Source: a virus. Taken from it: a stretch of 64,000 nucleotides of DNA. Under the pieces are notes generated by a model. It made no database searches. It was not told where the DNA came from and saw only the letters and a program-made list of their open reading frames with translations. Positions 25,344-33,935 of this stretch are shown piece by piece (position 1 is the first letter of the stretch; every line of letters starts with the position of its first letter). The stretch covers positions 1 to 64,000 of IMG/VR virus record IMGVR_UViG_3300028045_000013, one strand, 5' to 3'. The position numbers and the translations under genes were made by a program.

Positions 25344-26297
25344 ATGGCAGTAGTAGTAATAGCAGATGGAATTGATTTCGCTACACATAGAGGTTTACTG
25401 AACTCCAACTTTGATGATTTAGAAGTACGAGCTCCTGAATATATAGCAATTACAAATGCATGGATCATGGGGGATAAGACAGGGAATGCTAGAGGTTCGG
25501 ATTCTATAGATATACAAGCTAGTAGAACAGCTGACACTCAAGTAGCTAGTGGTGATGATACTATCTGTTTTGGTAAGAATAATACAGGTGTAGGAGATAA
25601 TGGTGTTCTAATAGGGGAGGGAAATACAAGTAGTAGCTCCTCTAATATTATAAGTGTAGGAATAGACAATACTATAGCAGGATTATCTAGTATATGTCTT
25701 GGAAAAGATAATGTATTAAGTCAAACTGGAATTAATATAGGAAGGGACAATAATTTAGAGGCATATAATAATATAGCACTGGGACGTAGTTTAAATGCGG
25801 AACCATTGTCTAGTAATTCTATACTTATAGGAAGTAATATCAATCTAGATGATGATGTGTCAGCTTCCTCTAGTTGTGTGTGTATAGGATCTACCATATC
25901 AGTGGATGGAGGAACAAATAATGTCCTTGGTAATGGGAACACGGTTATAGGTGGTGGGAATACGGTTGTAGGGAAGTCAATAGATGCTACATGTGGGTTA
26001 TCCTATCTCTTTGGAGGTAGTATAAATAACACGGTTAGTAGTGTTATGGAACTTGGGATGTGGGGCACTAGTACTAGATCAGCTGCTATACGAATTCATA
26101 AGGTTGATGGAACAGTGTCTTTGTCTATAGAGGATAATGCTACAGCTCCTACAGATGGAGGAGCTACAGATGGATCTGAAGCAGATGGAACTTTAATGCG
26201 TGGGGGTTATGTTATTCGTAGAGATGGGGATGATCTCTATATAGACCTTAATATAGCAGGCACTATAAAAACACTTTCACTAGGAACAGCTACATAA
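25344..26297 (+). CDS. Fibre protein with YadA-like head repeats
   Basis: The protein has 317 residues. A central region (about 70-215) is built of short repeats of the form 'IxxGxxNxxxxxxxxxIxxG' ('TICFGKNNTGVGDNGVLIGE', 'INIGRDNNLEAYNNIALGRS'), the left-handed beta-roll of trimeric autotransporter (YadA/Hep_Hag) heads, also used in phage fibres. The C-terminal 'MRGGYVIRRDGDDLYIDLN' looks like a conserved fibre end. It is probably a trimeric host-binding fibre. Confidence 0.7.
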   Translation: MAVVVIADGIDFATHRGLLNSNFDDLEVRAPEYIAITNAWIMGDKTGNARGSDSIDIQASRTADTQVASGDDTICFGKNNTGVGDNGVLIGEGNTSSSSSNIISVGIDNTIAGLSSICLGKDNVLSQTGINIGRDNNLEAYNNIALGRSLNAEPLSSNSILIGSNINLDDDVSASSSCVCIGSTISVDGGTNNVLGNGNTVIGGGNTVVGKSIDATCGLSYLFGGSINNTVSSVMELGMWGTSTRSAAIRIHKVDGTVSLSIEDNATAPTDGGATDGSEADGTLMRGGYVIRRDGDDLYIDLNIAGTIKTLSLGTAT

Positions 26298-26347
26298 TAG
26301 AACTTTTCGTGGGTGTATTTATTTCTATTTAAAAAGGAGATATAAAA

Positions 26348-27580
26348 ATGTTTTATAAAGGAACAGTAGGGAATGGTACAACCCACTTAGGAACTGTACA
26401 TGACGGTACTGTAGATAGTGGATTAACTCCATCTCCACCAGAAGGTATGCTACAATGGTTATATGAATTAACTTCTCCAGAAGTACTAGATAAAACAATC
26501 AATCTATTGCTGGCAGATTTGGTAGAAAGTAATGGGGTCACGTTTGATGGACTTGGGGATTACATTACTACTGGAAAGAGCAATGCTTTTAATGGTGACT
26601 TTAGTTTTTCAGGTTGGATAAAAATAAATGAGAGTTCCTCTCAGTCTTTGATCTTAGGTAATGGTGGGAATGGAATTCGAATCAATGCTAATAAACTATC
26701 CATTCGTTTAGGGGGTTTAGATTATATCCATACACAGGTACTTACTATAGGCACTTGGTATTCTACGTCTATTAACAGGGTAGGGACTGCTATAACTATA
26801 ACCGTAGCAACCGTAGCAGAAGTATTTGTGAATCCTGGAATAGATAGTTTATCAGCTGCAATAGAATTAGCTTCTAGTACTGATGCAAGAACGAAGTCTA
26901 TAAGTATGTGTTGTATATATTATAGTGATACTGTTTGGACGGCTATGTGGCCTATGGCAGAAGGAGTGGCAAGTGGTAAAGTGTACGATACTTCTGGAAA
27001 TGGGAATGATGGTGTAATTACTACCGGGACTGGAGGACTAGCTGCTTTCTGGGGATTACAAGATGTATTCCATAATAATTTACTTGATGGTTTTAGTTTA
27101 TATGAACATGCTACACTAGAGCCTTTATATATTCCTTATGATGTGAATGGAACTCCTCTAGTAATAACACCTCCTTCTGGATATACAAAAACCTCAGACA
27201 ACCCACCTGCTATAGTACATAATGGAGCAGAAACTAAGATCCAGCAGAAAGCAGCTAATACAGAGTTTATAACAAATGAGTTTTGGAGTGCAGATGGGAT
27301 CACTTATGATAAGAAAACCTTTAGTAATTTAATTAACCATATAAACTTTGATGATAATGTTTTTGTAACTGCTCCTAGTGCTTCTTCCATAACTAATATC
27401 ATAACTTATCCAATAGATAGGGAATGGACTTATAATGATTATGTACGATTCATAGTCTGGCTTTCTGTATTTAATAGTATTATAGAAAATGCCATAGTGT
27501 ATCCAGTATTAAGTGGAGGATTAGAAGATGGAACCAAATATAATTACGATGCAGAGCATGTGTATTTAGTAAAGGAGTAA
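26348..27580 (+). CDS. LamG-like fibre/tip protein
   Basis: The protein has 410 residues. 'VTFDGLGDYITTGKSNAF' followed by 'FSFSGWIKINE' and 'GTWYSTSINRVG' is the jelly-roll concanavalin/LamG pattern, which in phages binds glycans. The segment 'VYDTSGNGNDGVITTGTGG' is the usual end of such a domain. The C-terminal ~170 residues are unassigned. It sits inside the fibre island. Confidence 0.65.
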   Translation: MFYKGTVGNGTTHLGTVHDGTVDSGLTPSPPEGMLQWLYELTSPEVLDKTINLLLADLVESNGVTFDGLGDYITTGKSNAFNGDFSFSGWIKINESSSQSLILGNGGNGIRINANKLSIRLGGLDYIHTQVLTIGTWYSTSINRVGTAITITVATVAEVFVNPGIDSLSAAIELASSTDARTKSISMCCIYYSDTVWTAMWPMAEGVASGKVYDTSGNGNDGVITTGTGGLAAFWGLQDVFHNNLLDGFSLYEHATLEPLYIPYDVNGTPLVITPPSGYTKTSDNPPAIVHNGAETKIQQKAANTEFITNEFWSADGITYDKKTFSNLINHINFDDNVFVTAPSASSITNIITYPIDREWTYNDYVRFIVWLSVFNSIIENAIVYPVLSGGLEDGTKYNYDAEHVYLVKE

Positions 27581-27585
27581 TTAGA

Positions 27586-28092
27586 ATGTCAACCTTATTT
27601 ACAAAAGCAGAAGTAGATTATGCTGTAGGAAAAGGAATAAAAACTCCTTGGGAAACATGCTCAGATAGTGAATATGACACTGGTAGTAGACAAGCTGTTT
27701 CCGCTGCTACAGAATATGCATTTGAGAATGACTGTGCAGCCTATAACGAACAGAACTTCCCCGCTGGGATAACAAAGATGTGGAATGCTACAACTAATAA
27801 GATAGAACTGGAGGATTTCTTAAACAACCCTTCTTTTCTAGTTAGAGTACAGTTCATGTTTGAACCTACAGTAGCATCAGCGGGACATATGGATGTTTCT
27901 ATACAACCAGATAATGTGTCACCAGATTTTGTAAATGTTATTACAATACCATATAAAGCTACTGAAACAAAAGTTGAGGTTTTATTCTCTATATACTTAG
28001 GAGCACAGGCTAAAACAGATGGTCTTAAAATCACATATACCCCATCTTCTGCTGGAGAAGTTTGGGATAGGGATTTATTTATTACAAATTAA
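27586..28092 (+). CDS. Small tail appendage protein, module-sharing pair 1
   Basis: The protein has 168 residues. It begins MSTLFTKAEVDYAVGKGI, which closely resembles the start of the next protein (MTTLFEKSEVDKTVEGIFG). The remaining ~150 residues form an unrelated beta-rich domain with no family match. The shared start suggests a common anchor by which different receptor domains attach to the same site. Confidence 0.6.
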   Translation: MSTLFTKAEVDYAVGKGIKTPWETCSDSEYDTGSRQAVSAATEYAFENDCAAYNEQNFPAGITKMWNATTNKIELEDFLNNPSFLVRVQFMFEPTVASAGHMDVSIQPDNVSPDFVNVITIPYKATETKVEVLFSIYLGAQAKTDGLKITYTPSSAGEVWDRDLFITN

Positions 28093-28106
28093 AAGGAGTA
28101 TAATAT

Positions 28107-28610
28107 ATGACCACACTATTTGAGAAAAGTGAAGTAGATAAAACTGTAGAAGGGATCTTTGGGGGGATGCATATGCATAATGCCTCTGCTTCTGCCCAAT
28201 CAATTCCTACAGGAGCTGCATATACAGCGGTAACAGCATATACAGATACAGATGCTACTAATATGGGGAATGGTGTAGCTTATGATAATACTACTAAAGA
28301 GTTAGTGTTTACTGAACCGGGATACTTTGTTATTATAGGTGGGGTTAGTTTTACAGGAACTGGAGTTAATAAGGAGTGGTTCCTAGCTGCCTTCCTTGAT
28401 GGAGTAGAAAGAGATGACATACACTTTCAACGTAAGATTTCTACAGGAGGAGATATAGGAAGCGCTCCACTTGCCGGGATCATTACTATTACTAGCACTA
28501 CTCCAGTAAGATTGAGTATTAGAGCTAGACACAATGATGGAGGAGCTTTGGATTTGACTGTTACTTATTCTAACATCATAGCATTTAAGATAGGAACATA
28601 CCAAGCCTAA
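28107..28610 (+). CDS. Small tail appendage protein with C1q/TNF-like fold, pair 2
   Basis: The protein has 167 residues. A short anchor (MTTLFEKSEVDKTVE) is followed by a beta domain with 'VYDNTT'-type turns, 'FTEPGYFVIIGGVSF', 'FLAAFLDGVERDD' and 'VRLSIRARHNDGGA', a spacing like C1q/TNF jelly rolls found on other phage tails. It is the last gene of the fibre island. Confidence 0.6.
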   Translation: MTTLFEKSEVDKTVEGIFGGMHMHNASASAQSIPTGAAYTAVTAYTDTDATNMGNGVAYDNTTKELVFTEPGYFVIIGGVSFTGTGVNKEWFLAAFLDGVERDDIHFQRKISTGGDIGSAPLAGIITITSTTPVRLSIRARHNDGGALDLTVTYSNIIAFKIGTYQA

Positions 28611-28690
28611 TATAACTAGACTTCTCATTAGGAGTTATCCTTTAGCTATAAAGAAAGTAGGAACTTAATAAATAACCAAAAGGAAAGAGA

Positions 28691-28891
28691 ATGAAAAAAA
28701 TAACACTAGGCACTATAGTTCTATTAGTATTGTCAGGTTGTACCATGTTCATGGGAACCCCAGAAATAGTAAATGTAGTCCACCAAGTTCAATATAGAGC
28801 TGCCAGTTCTCTAGATGGTGATGTAAATTATAATTCAGAAGGTGGTGGAGAACTAGAATCTGATGTTCAGGTTGCTCCTCTTGGGAACTAA
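28691..28891 (+). CDS. Small lipoprotein (possible outer-membrane spanin)
   Basis: The protein has 66 residues. Its type II signal peptide MKKITLGTIVLLVLSGC has a clear LSGC lipobox; Cys17 would be lipidated. The mature part is 50 residues and Ser/Gly/Asn-rich. Its place just upstream of the peptidoglycan-enzyme candidate suggests an Rz1-like outer-membrane spanin, which would imply a Gram-negative host. It lacks the usual proline-rich stretch and no inner spanin was found, so the role is uncertain. Confidence 0.6.
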   Translation: MKKITLGTIVLLVLSGCTMFMGTPEIVNVVHQVQYRAASSLDGDVNYNSEGGGELESDVQVAPLGN

Positions 28892-28893
28892 AA

Positions 28894-29391
28894 ATGCAAG
28901 TATACCTTTTAGGTTATAAAGGTATAGGGACAGGTGCTTCTGTAATTAAATGGTTTGGTCATGGAAGTTATAGCCATGTCTCTTTACTATTTATAGAGAA
29001 AGTATCTCACTATGCTGAAGAGTGGCAGTCCATACAAGGTGAAGGGGTTTACGGAAGATCCTTTGAATATACTAGAGATAGATATGTACATGACTTTGAT
29101 ATATTTAAACCTATCGGTACTCATAACGTAGAAGCGATTTTAGATGAGGCTATAGCTTTAGATGGGACAAAGTATGATTGGGGAGGAATATGGGGTTTCT
29201 TTGTACGAAAGAAACGCGAGAATCCTAACAAGTGGTTCTGTAGTGAATATACAGCTCATTGTTTTCAGAATGGAGGGTTTGAAATAATGAGATTGCCACA
29301 CTATAAGCAGTTCCCAATTATACAATGCTCATCTTTAGTTTTTAATAAAATGACAGAAGAAGAAATAGGAGAAGAAATATGTTTTTGCTAG
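28894..29391 (+). CDS. Permuted NlpC/P60-like cell-wall enzyme (YiiX-type), endolysin candidate
   Basis: The protein has 165 residues. His28 in 'GSYSHVSLLF' precedes Cys116 in 'NKWFCSEYTAHC', with 'GTKYDWGGIWG' between. This His-before-Cys order is the circularly permuted papain fold of YiiX/YaeF-like enzymes. Such enzymes cut peptide or amide bonds in peptidoglycan or lipids. It has no signal peptide, so it would depend on the holin candidate. It is the most plausible lysis enzyme in the window. Confidence 0.65.
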   Translation: MQVYLLGYKGIGTGASVIKWFGHGSYSHVSLLFIEKVSHYAEEWQSIQGEGVYGRSFEYTRDRYVHDFDIFKPIGTHNVEAILDEAIALDGTKYDWGGIWGFFVRKKRENPNKWFCSEYTAHCFQNGGFEIMRLPHYKQFPIIQCSSLVFNKMTEEEIGEEICFC

Positions 29392-29672
29392 AGGATCAAG
29401 CAACAGATACTACATCTGGGGATTTACTAAATTGTAAAGGAGGAACATATGTTCTTCAAGCAGCTGGGACTTTTGATGGAGCTACTATCACATTAGTAGG
29501 TTCTTTAGGGGGACTTCCATTTACCACATTGACTGATTTTAATGGAACAGATGTTACTATCACAGAAGCTGGATGGCGTTACGTTGTAGCTGCTAAACAT
29601 GGCTTACGTATTAGAGCAGATGTTTCAGATGCTGGAGGAAGTACAAGTGTTTCTCTAGTAGCTGTAGTATAA
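29379..29672 (+). CDS. Hypothetical beta-rich protein
   Basis: The protein has 97 residues with alternating Gly/Thr/Val strands ('GTYVLQAAGTFDGATITLVG', 'VVAAKHGLRIRADVSDAGG'). It overlaps the end of the lysis-enzyme gene by 13 bases and has AGGAGAAGAAAT before its start. The composition resembles small phage structural or decoration proteins. It is the last plus-strand gene before the terminator. Confidence 0.65.
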   Translation: MFLLEDQATDTTSGDLLNCKGGTYVLQAAGTFDGATITLVGSLGGLPFTTLTDFNGTDVTITEAGWRYVVAAKHGLRIRADVSDAGGSTSVSLVAVV

Positions 29673-29739
29673 ATGATTTTCCTAGTAGCCTAGTTTTTTG
29701 TCCTTTTTACTAGGTTAGTTATTAGGAGATAAAAAAAAT

Positions 29740-29773
29740 AACCCTACACTAGAAATTAATCTGGTGTAGGGTT
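29740..29773. terminator. Bidirectional terminator between the converging halves
   Basis: Ten base pairs: ACCCTACAC plus one A-T pair (29740-29749) with its complement at 29764-29773, and a 14-base loop. A T-rich run follows on the plus strand (TTTCTTT) and a run of eight T on the minus strand (29731-29738). It sits between the last rightward gene and the last leftward gene, so it can stop both. Confidence 0.85.
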
Positions 29774-29796
29774 TCTTTGTGTCTACAGATATGGAA

Positions 29797-30189
29797 TTAC
29801 ATAGCATTCCGTAATTTATTAACTAGTAGTTCTGCGTCATTAGGAGCCATAGCCATTGATAAAAGGAGTTCTTTTAACCTCCTTTCTGATAAAACCTCAT
29901 CCTTTGCTATAAGCCTATTCTCAGATTCAGGAATAGGTTTGGTTTTCGATACATCTATTACCTCCTCTCCTATCTTAATTGAGGTAATAGGACTATCAGA
30001 ACCTCTATCCCAGACTTCCTGTGGTGTTTCTCCTAACTTCTTCTCCTTAGTTATCGAAACCGCAATAGAACAGAGAGTTAGTAGATTACCATATCTAAGT
30101 TTGTGTTCAATCTCTTCTATATTTTTAGTGTAGAATTCTAACGCCTTTCCATTCTCTATAGTTAATTCAATCTTCAACTTTTCATTCAC
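29797..30189 (-). CDS. Hypothetical protein
   Basis: The protein has 130 residues. The start is GTG at 30189, placed directly on the end of the upstream gene after GAGGAAGG. Residues 90-130 are helical and end LLVNKLRNAM. No family is recognised. It is the last gene of the long leftward unit. Confidence 0.65.
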   Translation of the reverse strand: MNEKLKIELTIENGKALEFYTKNIEEIEHKLRYGNLLTLCSIAVSITKEKKLGETPQEVWDRGSDSPITSIKIGEEVIDVSKTKPIPESENRLIAKDEVLSERRLKELLLSMAMAPNDAELLVNKLRNAM

Positions 30190-30416
30190 TAAGAACCTTC
30201 CTCCTCTTCATCGACAGTAGCAAGAGTAAATGATAGTAGTTTCCAGTAGATGTAGTTTCTAAATAAACCTACACCATTATTATGCTTGTCTCTAAAAATC
30301 ACCTCATCTCCATTAGCTTCTATAGTCTCACATTTGATTTCATGTGTATTACCTAGAGAATCCATTACTTCATATACAACGTCGAATTTGTTTTCTTTTA
30401 GATTATTACGTGCCAT
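30189..30416 (-). CDS. Hypothetical protein
   Basis: The protein has 75 residues. It predicts a small beta-barrel-like fold ('KFDVVYEVMDSLGNTHEIKC', 'DEVIFRDKHNNGVGLFRNYI') followed by an acidic end. No family is recognised. It lies between dUTPase and the 130-residue gene with 1-4 base gaps or overlaps. Confidence 0.65.
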   Translation of the reverse strand: MARNNLKENKFDVVYEVMDSLGNTHEIKCETIEANGDEVIFRDKHNNGVGLFRNYIYWKLLSFTLATVDEEEEGS

Positions 30417-30420
30417 AAGA

Positions 30421-31029
30421 TTAAAGTTCCTCTTCTTTAGGTGGTTGTGGTTTACTTGAAGCTACTAAAGTATGACTTGCATCATCTGTACTTCCATGTC
30501 CACCAGAACCTCTAACACTAGGATACTGTTTCTCTAGATCAATCTCATCTTTAGTATATAGTACTATAGCATTGATTCCTTTCCCATCAAAAGGAACTAC
30601 TTGGAAGTATCTTTCCAATCTTTCAAATATACTACATTCCTGATGGAAGCTCAACATAGCAGCTTTCACTTCCCCTCTATATCCAGCATCTATAATCCCT
30701 ACACTATTAGCAAGAATAGCCTTTGTCTTTTTAAAGGTAGAAGATCTAGGAACAAACATCCACGAGATAGGTGTATAATATTCTAAGGGTTGTCCTTGAT
30801 GACCTTCAACCACAAGGATTCTACAATAGGTAGGAACCAGCATGAAAGCAGGAGTACTTCTAACATCTGAAGTAGAAGCAGATTTAGGCATGACAATATC
30901 TAGTCCAGCATCTCCTTCACATTTGTTTTCGGCAAGTAAGCTATAAGACTGGTGTAACATACTCCATGCATCTTTATCCAGCTCTATAGTAGGTTGTACA
31001 ATCATCACTCGTATTAGGTTACTTCTCAT
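30421..31029 (-). CDS. dut: dUTPase (trimeric type)
   Basis: It hydrolyses dUTP to dUMP, keeping uracil out of phage DNA and feeding ThyX with dUMP. It has 202 residues. All five motifs are visible in order: GDAGLDI (39-45), PRSST (94-98), GIIDAGYRGE (111-120), ERLERYFQV (136-144) and RGSGGHGST (173-181). A ~20-residue Pro/Glu tail follows motif 5. The third motif keeps the Asp-Tyr pair needed for uracil binding and catalysis. Confidence 0.92.
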   Translation of the reverse strand: MRSNLIRVMIVQPTIELDKDAWSMLHQSYSLLAENKCEGDAGLDIVMPKSASTSDVRSTPAFMLVPTYCRILVVEGHQGQPLEYYTPISWMFVPRSSTFKKTKAILANSVGIIDAGYRGEVKAAMLSFHQECSIFERLERYFQVVPFDGKGINAIVLYTKDEIDLEKQYPSVRGSGGHGSTDDASHTLVASSKPQPPKEEEL

Positions 31030-31255
31030 CTTTCTTTACTCCTTTTGTTTTTGTTATAAACGCTGACTTTTTACATTCTAGAAAAACGGAACGTCCTCCT
31101 CTAATAGGAGTAGCTACCCATAAAGGGGAACCAAAGAATAACAACCATCTTTCTTTTCTAGTTAATTTGAACTTCTTTAAATATAGATTAGCTACAGGAT
31201 TTCTAAATGTAGTCCCATCTGAATCATTTGCTTCTTTGAATTTAACTTCCTTCAT
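31019..31255 (-). CDS. Hypothetical basic protein
   Basis: The protein has 78 residues from ATG 31255, which follows AGGAG at about 9 bases; a TTG three codons earlier is too close to that site. Basic, with 'NLYLKKFKLTRKERWLLFFGSPLW' as a possible amphipathic helix. No family is recognised. It overlaps both neighbours. Confidence 0.6.
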   Translation of the reverse strand: MKEVKFKEANDSDGTTFRNPVANLYLKKFKLTRKERWLLFFGSPLWVATPIRGGRSVFLECKKSAFITKTKGVKKDEK

Positions 31256-31997
31256 TTGGTTCAATCTCCTTTGTATAGATCTCTAAGGTATCTATGTCTA
31301 GAGGAAGTAATTGTCCTATTTTGAGTTTCTTCACTTCTTTATCTTGTACATTTTCTACAATCCGTTTCCCTAGATCTATAGTTTCCTTAACACTAGTTAA
31401 AGCTACAGAGGTTCCATAATCTTCCGAGTTTTTAACTTCTGGTGCTACTTTATTTATTGCTTCTGTAAATCCAGAAACTACCAACTTTAATTGACCTAGT
31501 CTGTAAGATATTAACCTAACGTGATTCATATAGATTTGTACTTTCGAGACTCCTGTAAATAAACACTTCCACCAATTCTTAGAGAGTTTTTTATCATAAG
31601 TATGAGAAAGTTGCAAGTCTAAACTGTCTAATAACTCCTTACAAGTGTCTGAGAGGATATCTATAGAACTTACAAAACAAAGTATGCCATTATGCTTGTA
31701 CTCCAATGAATCCTCATATTTCTGAGGCACTGTAGTTGTCAACTCATAGTTAATAGTATGTAGTTCATTTAATAGGGCCACAATGAGGTTTACATTATCT
31801 TCTGTGAATACATAGTATAGATCCTTATCAGAACCCCAAGGGATTACTGGTTCTTCCTCTACTTCTAAAGGAACTACCCCTGTAGCTACTTCATTCTGAA
31901 ATATAGGTGTAGCTACTTCATTCTGAAACACTGCTACTTCTTGTGGTACTTCTGCTAGTATAGCTTCTTGTTCTGGTGTTAGTGTTACTCCACTCAT
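31242..31997 (-). CDS. Hypothetical protein with a short internal tandem repeat
   Basis: The protein has 251 residues, mostly helical, not recognised. Near the N-terminus 'FQNEVATPIFQNEVATGVV' contains two copies of FQNEVAT produced by a 27-base tandem duplication (31881-31928). The central part is Leu-rich ('NLIVALLNELHTINYELT', 'LQLSHTYDKKLSKNWWKCL'). Confidence 0.65.
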   Translation of the reverse strand: MSGVTLTPEQEAILAEVPQEVAVFQNEVATPIFQNEVATGVVPLEVEEEPVIPWGSDKDLYYVFTEDNVNLIVALLNELHTINYELTTTVPQKYEDSLEYKHNGILCFVSSIDILSDTCKELLDSLDLQLSHTYDKKLSKNWWKCLFTGVSKVQIYMNHVRLISYRLGQLKLVVSGFTEAINKVAPEVKNSEDYGTSVALTSVKETIDLGKRIVENVQDKEVKKLKIGQLLPLDIDTLEIYTKEIEPNEGS

Positions 31998-32368
31998 GTT
32001 ATCGGTGTCCTTTTTATCTTTGGTAAGTTACTATTATTCCTATCTTCGAGAGCTTTTTCCTTTTTAGATTTATAATTTTTCGCCATTGTCTTTCTATACT
32101 TCTCTATACGTCTTTCCTGTATATCCTTATAAGTTATATTAGTGTTAGGTTCATACACGGGTGTGTGTGCAGCATTATATAGTATTATTAGTTCTATAGG
32201 AGTATATTTGTCCCGCCTACTTTGTATAGATATATAAGAAAAGTTAGGACAAAAAGTAGTTATAAATTCAGGGATAGTGTAAACCTTTCCTTCTACACGC
32301 ATGTAAATACGGTTTCCTTTATAGAACCATCCTTGTTTTACCTTCTTCCTCTTCCTCTTACCGGCCAT
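31994..32368 (-). CDS. Hypothetical basic protein
   Basis: The protein has 124 residues and is strongly basic, with a Lys/Arg-rich start (AGKRKRKKVKQG) and end. It contains 'YTPIELIILYNAAHTPVYEP', which is helix-like. DNA or RNA binding is possible from charge only. It overlaps both the resolvase-like gene and the 251-residue gene. Confidence 0.6.
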   Translation of the reverse strand: MAGKRKRKKVKQGWFYKGNRIYMRVEGKVYTIPEFITTFCPNFSYISIQSRRDKYTPIELIILYNAAHTPVYEPNTNITYKDIQERRIEKYRKTMAKNYKSKKEKALEDRNNSNLPKIKRTPIT

Positions 32369-32900
32369 ACTTAATTTCCTTTTCCATATAGTATTTCATC
32401 ATAAGTAAACCATCTCCATCCTTATGCTTACGTAATAGAACTTCATGTTCAGGATATAGTTTAATAGCCTTCTGCATACTTGCCATTTTAAGAGCAGCAG
32501 AACCCTTTATGTTTCTAGGGAGTAGAGAGGACTGCCATTCCCTTGAATCAATGAATTCGTAACTTACGTTAGAGTAACGTCTATTGACTTGTTCTATCAC
32601 TATTAGTGTAGCTTCTAAGCATCTCAATGCAGAACCTGTAGCCACAAAGTTCCTAGGATTAACCATAGGACGCTCAATCACTACTCTTACAAAATCTGCA
32701 CGTTTAGCATAATATACAAGGAACTTCCTAAATTCAAGAACATTCAAACGAGTTACATTTACTTTCTTTTTCTGATAGTTCTGTTCCTTAAATGAAGGGG
32801 TTTTAATGAATCTAGTTTCTCCATTAAAATGACCCCCTATAGTTCCTGTGACTCCATTATCTACTCCTATGTAAGCATTGGTTATATGTGGCACAATCAT
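32358..32900 (-). CDS. RuvC-like resolvase / RNase H-fold nuclease
   Basis: The protein has 180 residues from ATG 32900, which has AGGAGG at ideal spacing right after the upstream stop; ATG 32918 is an alternative. Catalytic acids fit the RuvC pattern: Asp14 in 'YIGVDNGVTG', Glu76 in 'VVIERPMV' and Asp161/Asp163 in 'HKDGDGLL'. It probably cuts branched DNA before packaging. The flap endonuclease gene is directly upstream. Confidence 0.8.
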   Translation of the reverse strand: MIVPHITNAYIGVDNGVTGTIGGHFNGETRFIKTPSFKEQNYQKKKVNVTRLNVLEFRKFLVYYAKRADFVRVVIERPMVNPRNFVATGSALRCLEATLIVIEQVNRRYSNVSYEFIDSREWQSSLLPRNIKGSAALKMASMQKAIKLYPEHEVLLRKHKDGDGLLMMKYYMEKEIKYGR

Positions 32901-32901
32901 A

Positions 32902-33756
32902 TTATCTCCTCCTAGCATAGTACCTCCTCCATTCTTTTTCAAAATTAATATCGTAGCAGTCTTCTATAACAGTTTGATTTTCTTTTGTCAATCTATTACG
33001 AAGGAACTTATAGTTCTTAGGGATTCCACTTAGAGGCAATGTTACTAACCAGTGGTTCCTAATAAAGGTAGTAGTTAGATGGGTTTGTATTGTTTTGTAA
33101 GCCTGACAGGAAGTGCTTAACTTCTCATTCAAGTATTTAATTGCTGTCTTTTCCCCTACTCCCGGAATCCCCGGAACTTCATCAGACCCGCATCCACCTA
33201 GAGCTTTGACTAGATTCCATTCAGTAGGTTCTATATCATATTTATGAATGAAGTTTGTTTTATCAAATAACTCATTAGATCTACAACTGAAGATGCCTAT
33301 TAAGTTCTTATTTTTAAGTATCTGAAATAGATCATTGTCATTAGCTACTATAACAAACCTCTTATTAGGATAGTTCTCTACTATCTGGGCCATAGTGTCA
33401 TCAGCTTCATAACCTTCTATTTCAATATGATTTAGAAACCCTAGTCCCGGTAAGACTACTTCCTTTAATAGTTTCCTTTGCTCAAACATATTAGGAAGGT
33501 TAGGATCTTCTTTTTTCTTTTTAGCCCTAGTCTGTTTGTAGAATGTATGCTTCTTCTGTCTTATAGAAACAGGGCTATCCCAGAAGAAGATAAGATCACT
33601 TGTATGAAACTCTTCCATTAGTTGCAAGACTCTATTTATAAAACCTTGAATAACACAAATAGGAGACTCCTGATCTTTACAGCCATAGTAGACTGTATAG
33701 CAGATATGACTACAATCTACTAATACCTTTTTCTTCTTTATCTTTATCCTTGACAT
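32902..33756 (-). CDS. 5'-3' exonuclease / flap endonuclease
   Basis: The protein has 284 residues. It has the PIN-like 5' nuclease core: 'VLVDCSHICYTVYYG' at the N-terminus, 'DLIFFWDSP', 'IEGYEADDTMAQIV' and 'VIVANDNDLFQIL' with their metal-binding acids, then a helix-hairpin-helix 'VPGIPGVGEKTAIKYL'. It would remove RNA primers and flaps. It supplies the 5' nuclease function that the separate PolA protein lacks. Confidence 0.92.
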   Translation of the reverse strand: MSRIKIKKKKVLVDCSHICYTVYYGCKDQESPICVIQGFINRVLQLMEEFHTSDLIFFWDSPVSIRQKKHTFYKQTRAKKKKEDPNLPNMFEQRKLLKEVVLPGLGFLNHIEIEGYEADDTMAQIVENYPNKRFVIVANDNDLFQILKNKNLIGIFSCRSNELFDKTNFIHKYDIEPTEWNLVKALGGCGSDEVPGIPGVGEKTAIKYLNEKLSTSCQAYKTIQTHLTTTFIRNHWLVTLPLSGIPKNYKFLRNRLTKENQTVIEDCYDINFEKEWRRYYARRR

Positions 33757-33934
33757 CAGTTTTCCTTATTTTCCTATGGGACGGTGTGTAGTAGTATGTG
33801 GAATACACTTTACCAAGAGGGGTATACCATTCCTTTTTAACAGTCCCACATTCAGTACACCAAGATAGTTTATAGAAAGTAGGCCCTGTCATTAATTCAA
33901 GCCATTTTTTGGGCCTGCACTTAGTGAGTTTCAT
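33710..33934 (-). CDS. Hypothetical protein with a CxxC motif
   Basis: The protein has 74 residues, basic, rich in Tyr and Lys. A single 'WCTECG' pair could bind metal if dimeric. The C-terminus (KDKDKEEKGISRL) overlaps the start of the flap endonuclease gene by 47 bases. No family is recognised. Confidence 0.55.
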   Translation of the reverse strand: MKLTKCRPKKWLELMTGPTFYKLSWCTECGTVKKEWYTPLGKVYSTYYYTPSHRKIRKTDVKDKDKEEKGISRL

Positions 33935-33935
33935 T

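Noticed and set aside
23509-28610. Diversity-generating retroelement acting on the fibre genes
   Set aside because: The duplicated anchors are ordinary paralogues; no reverse transcriptase gene or template repeat with adenine-specific differences was seen.
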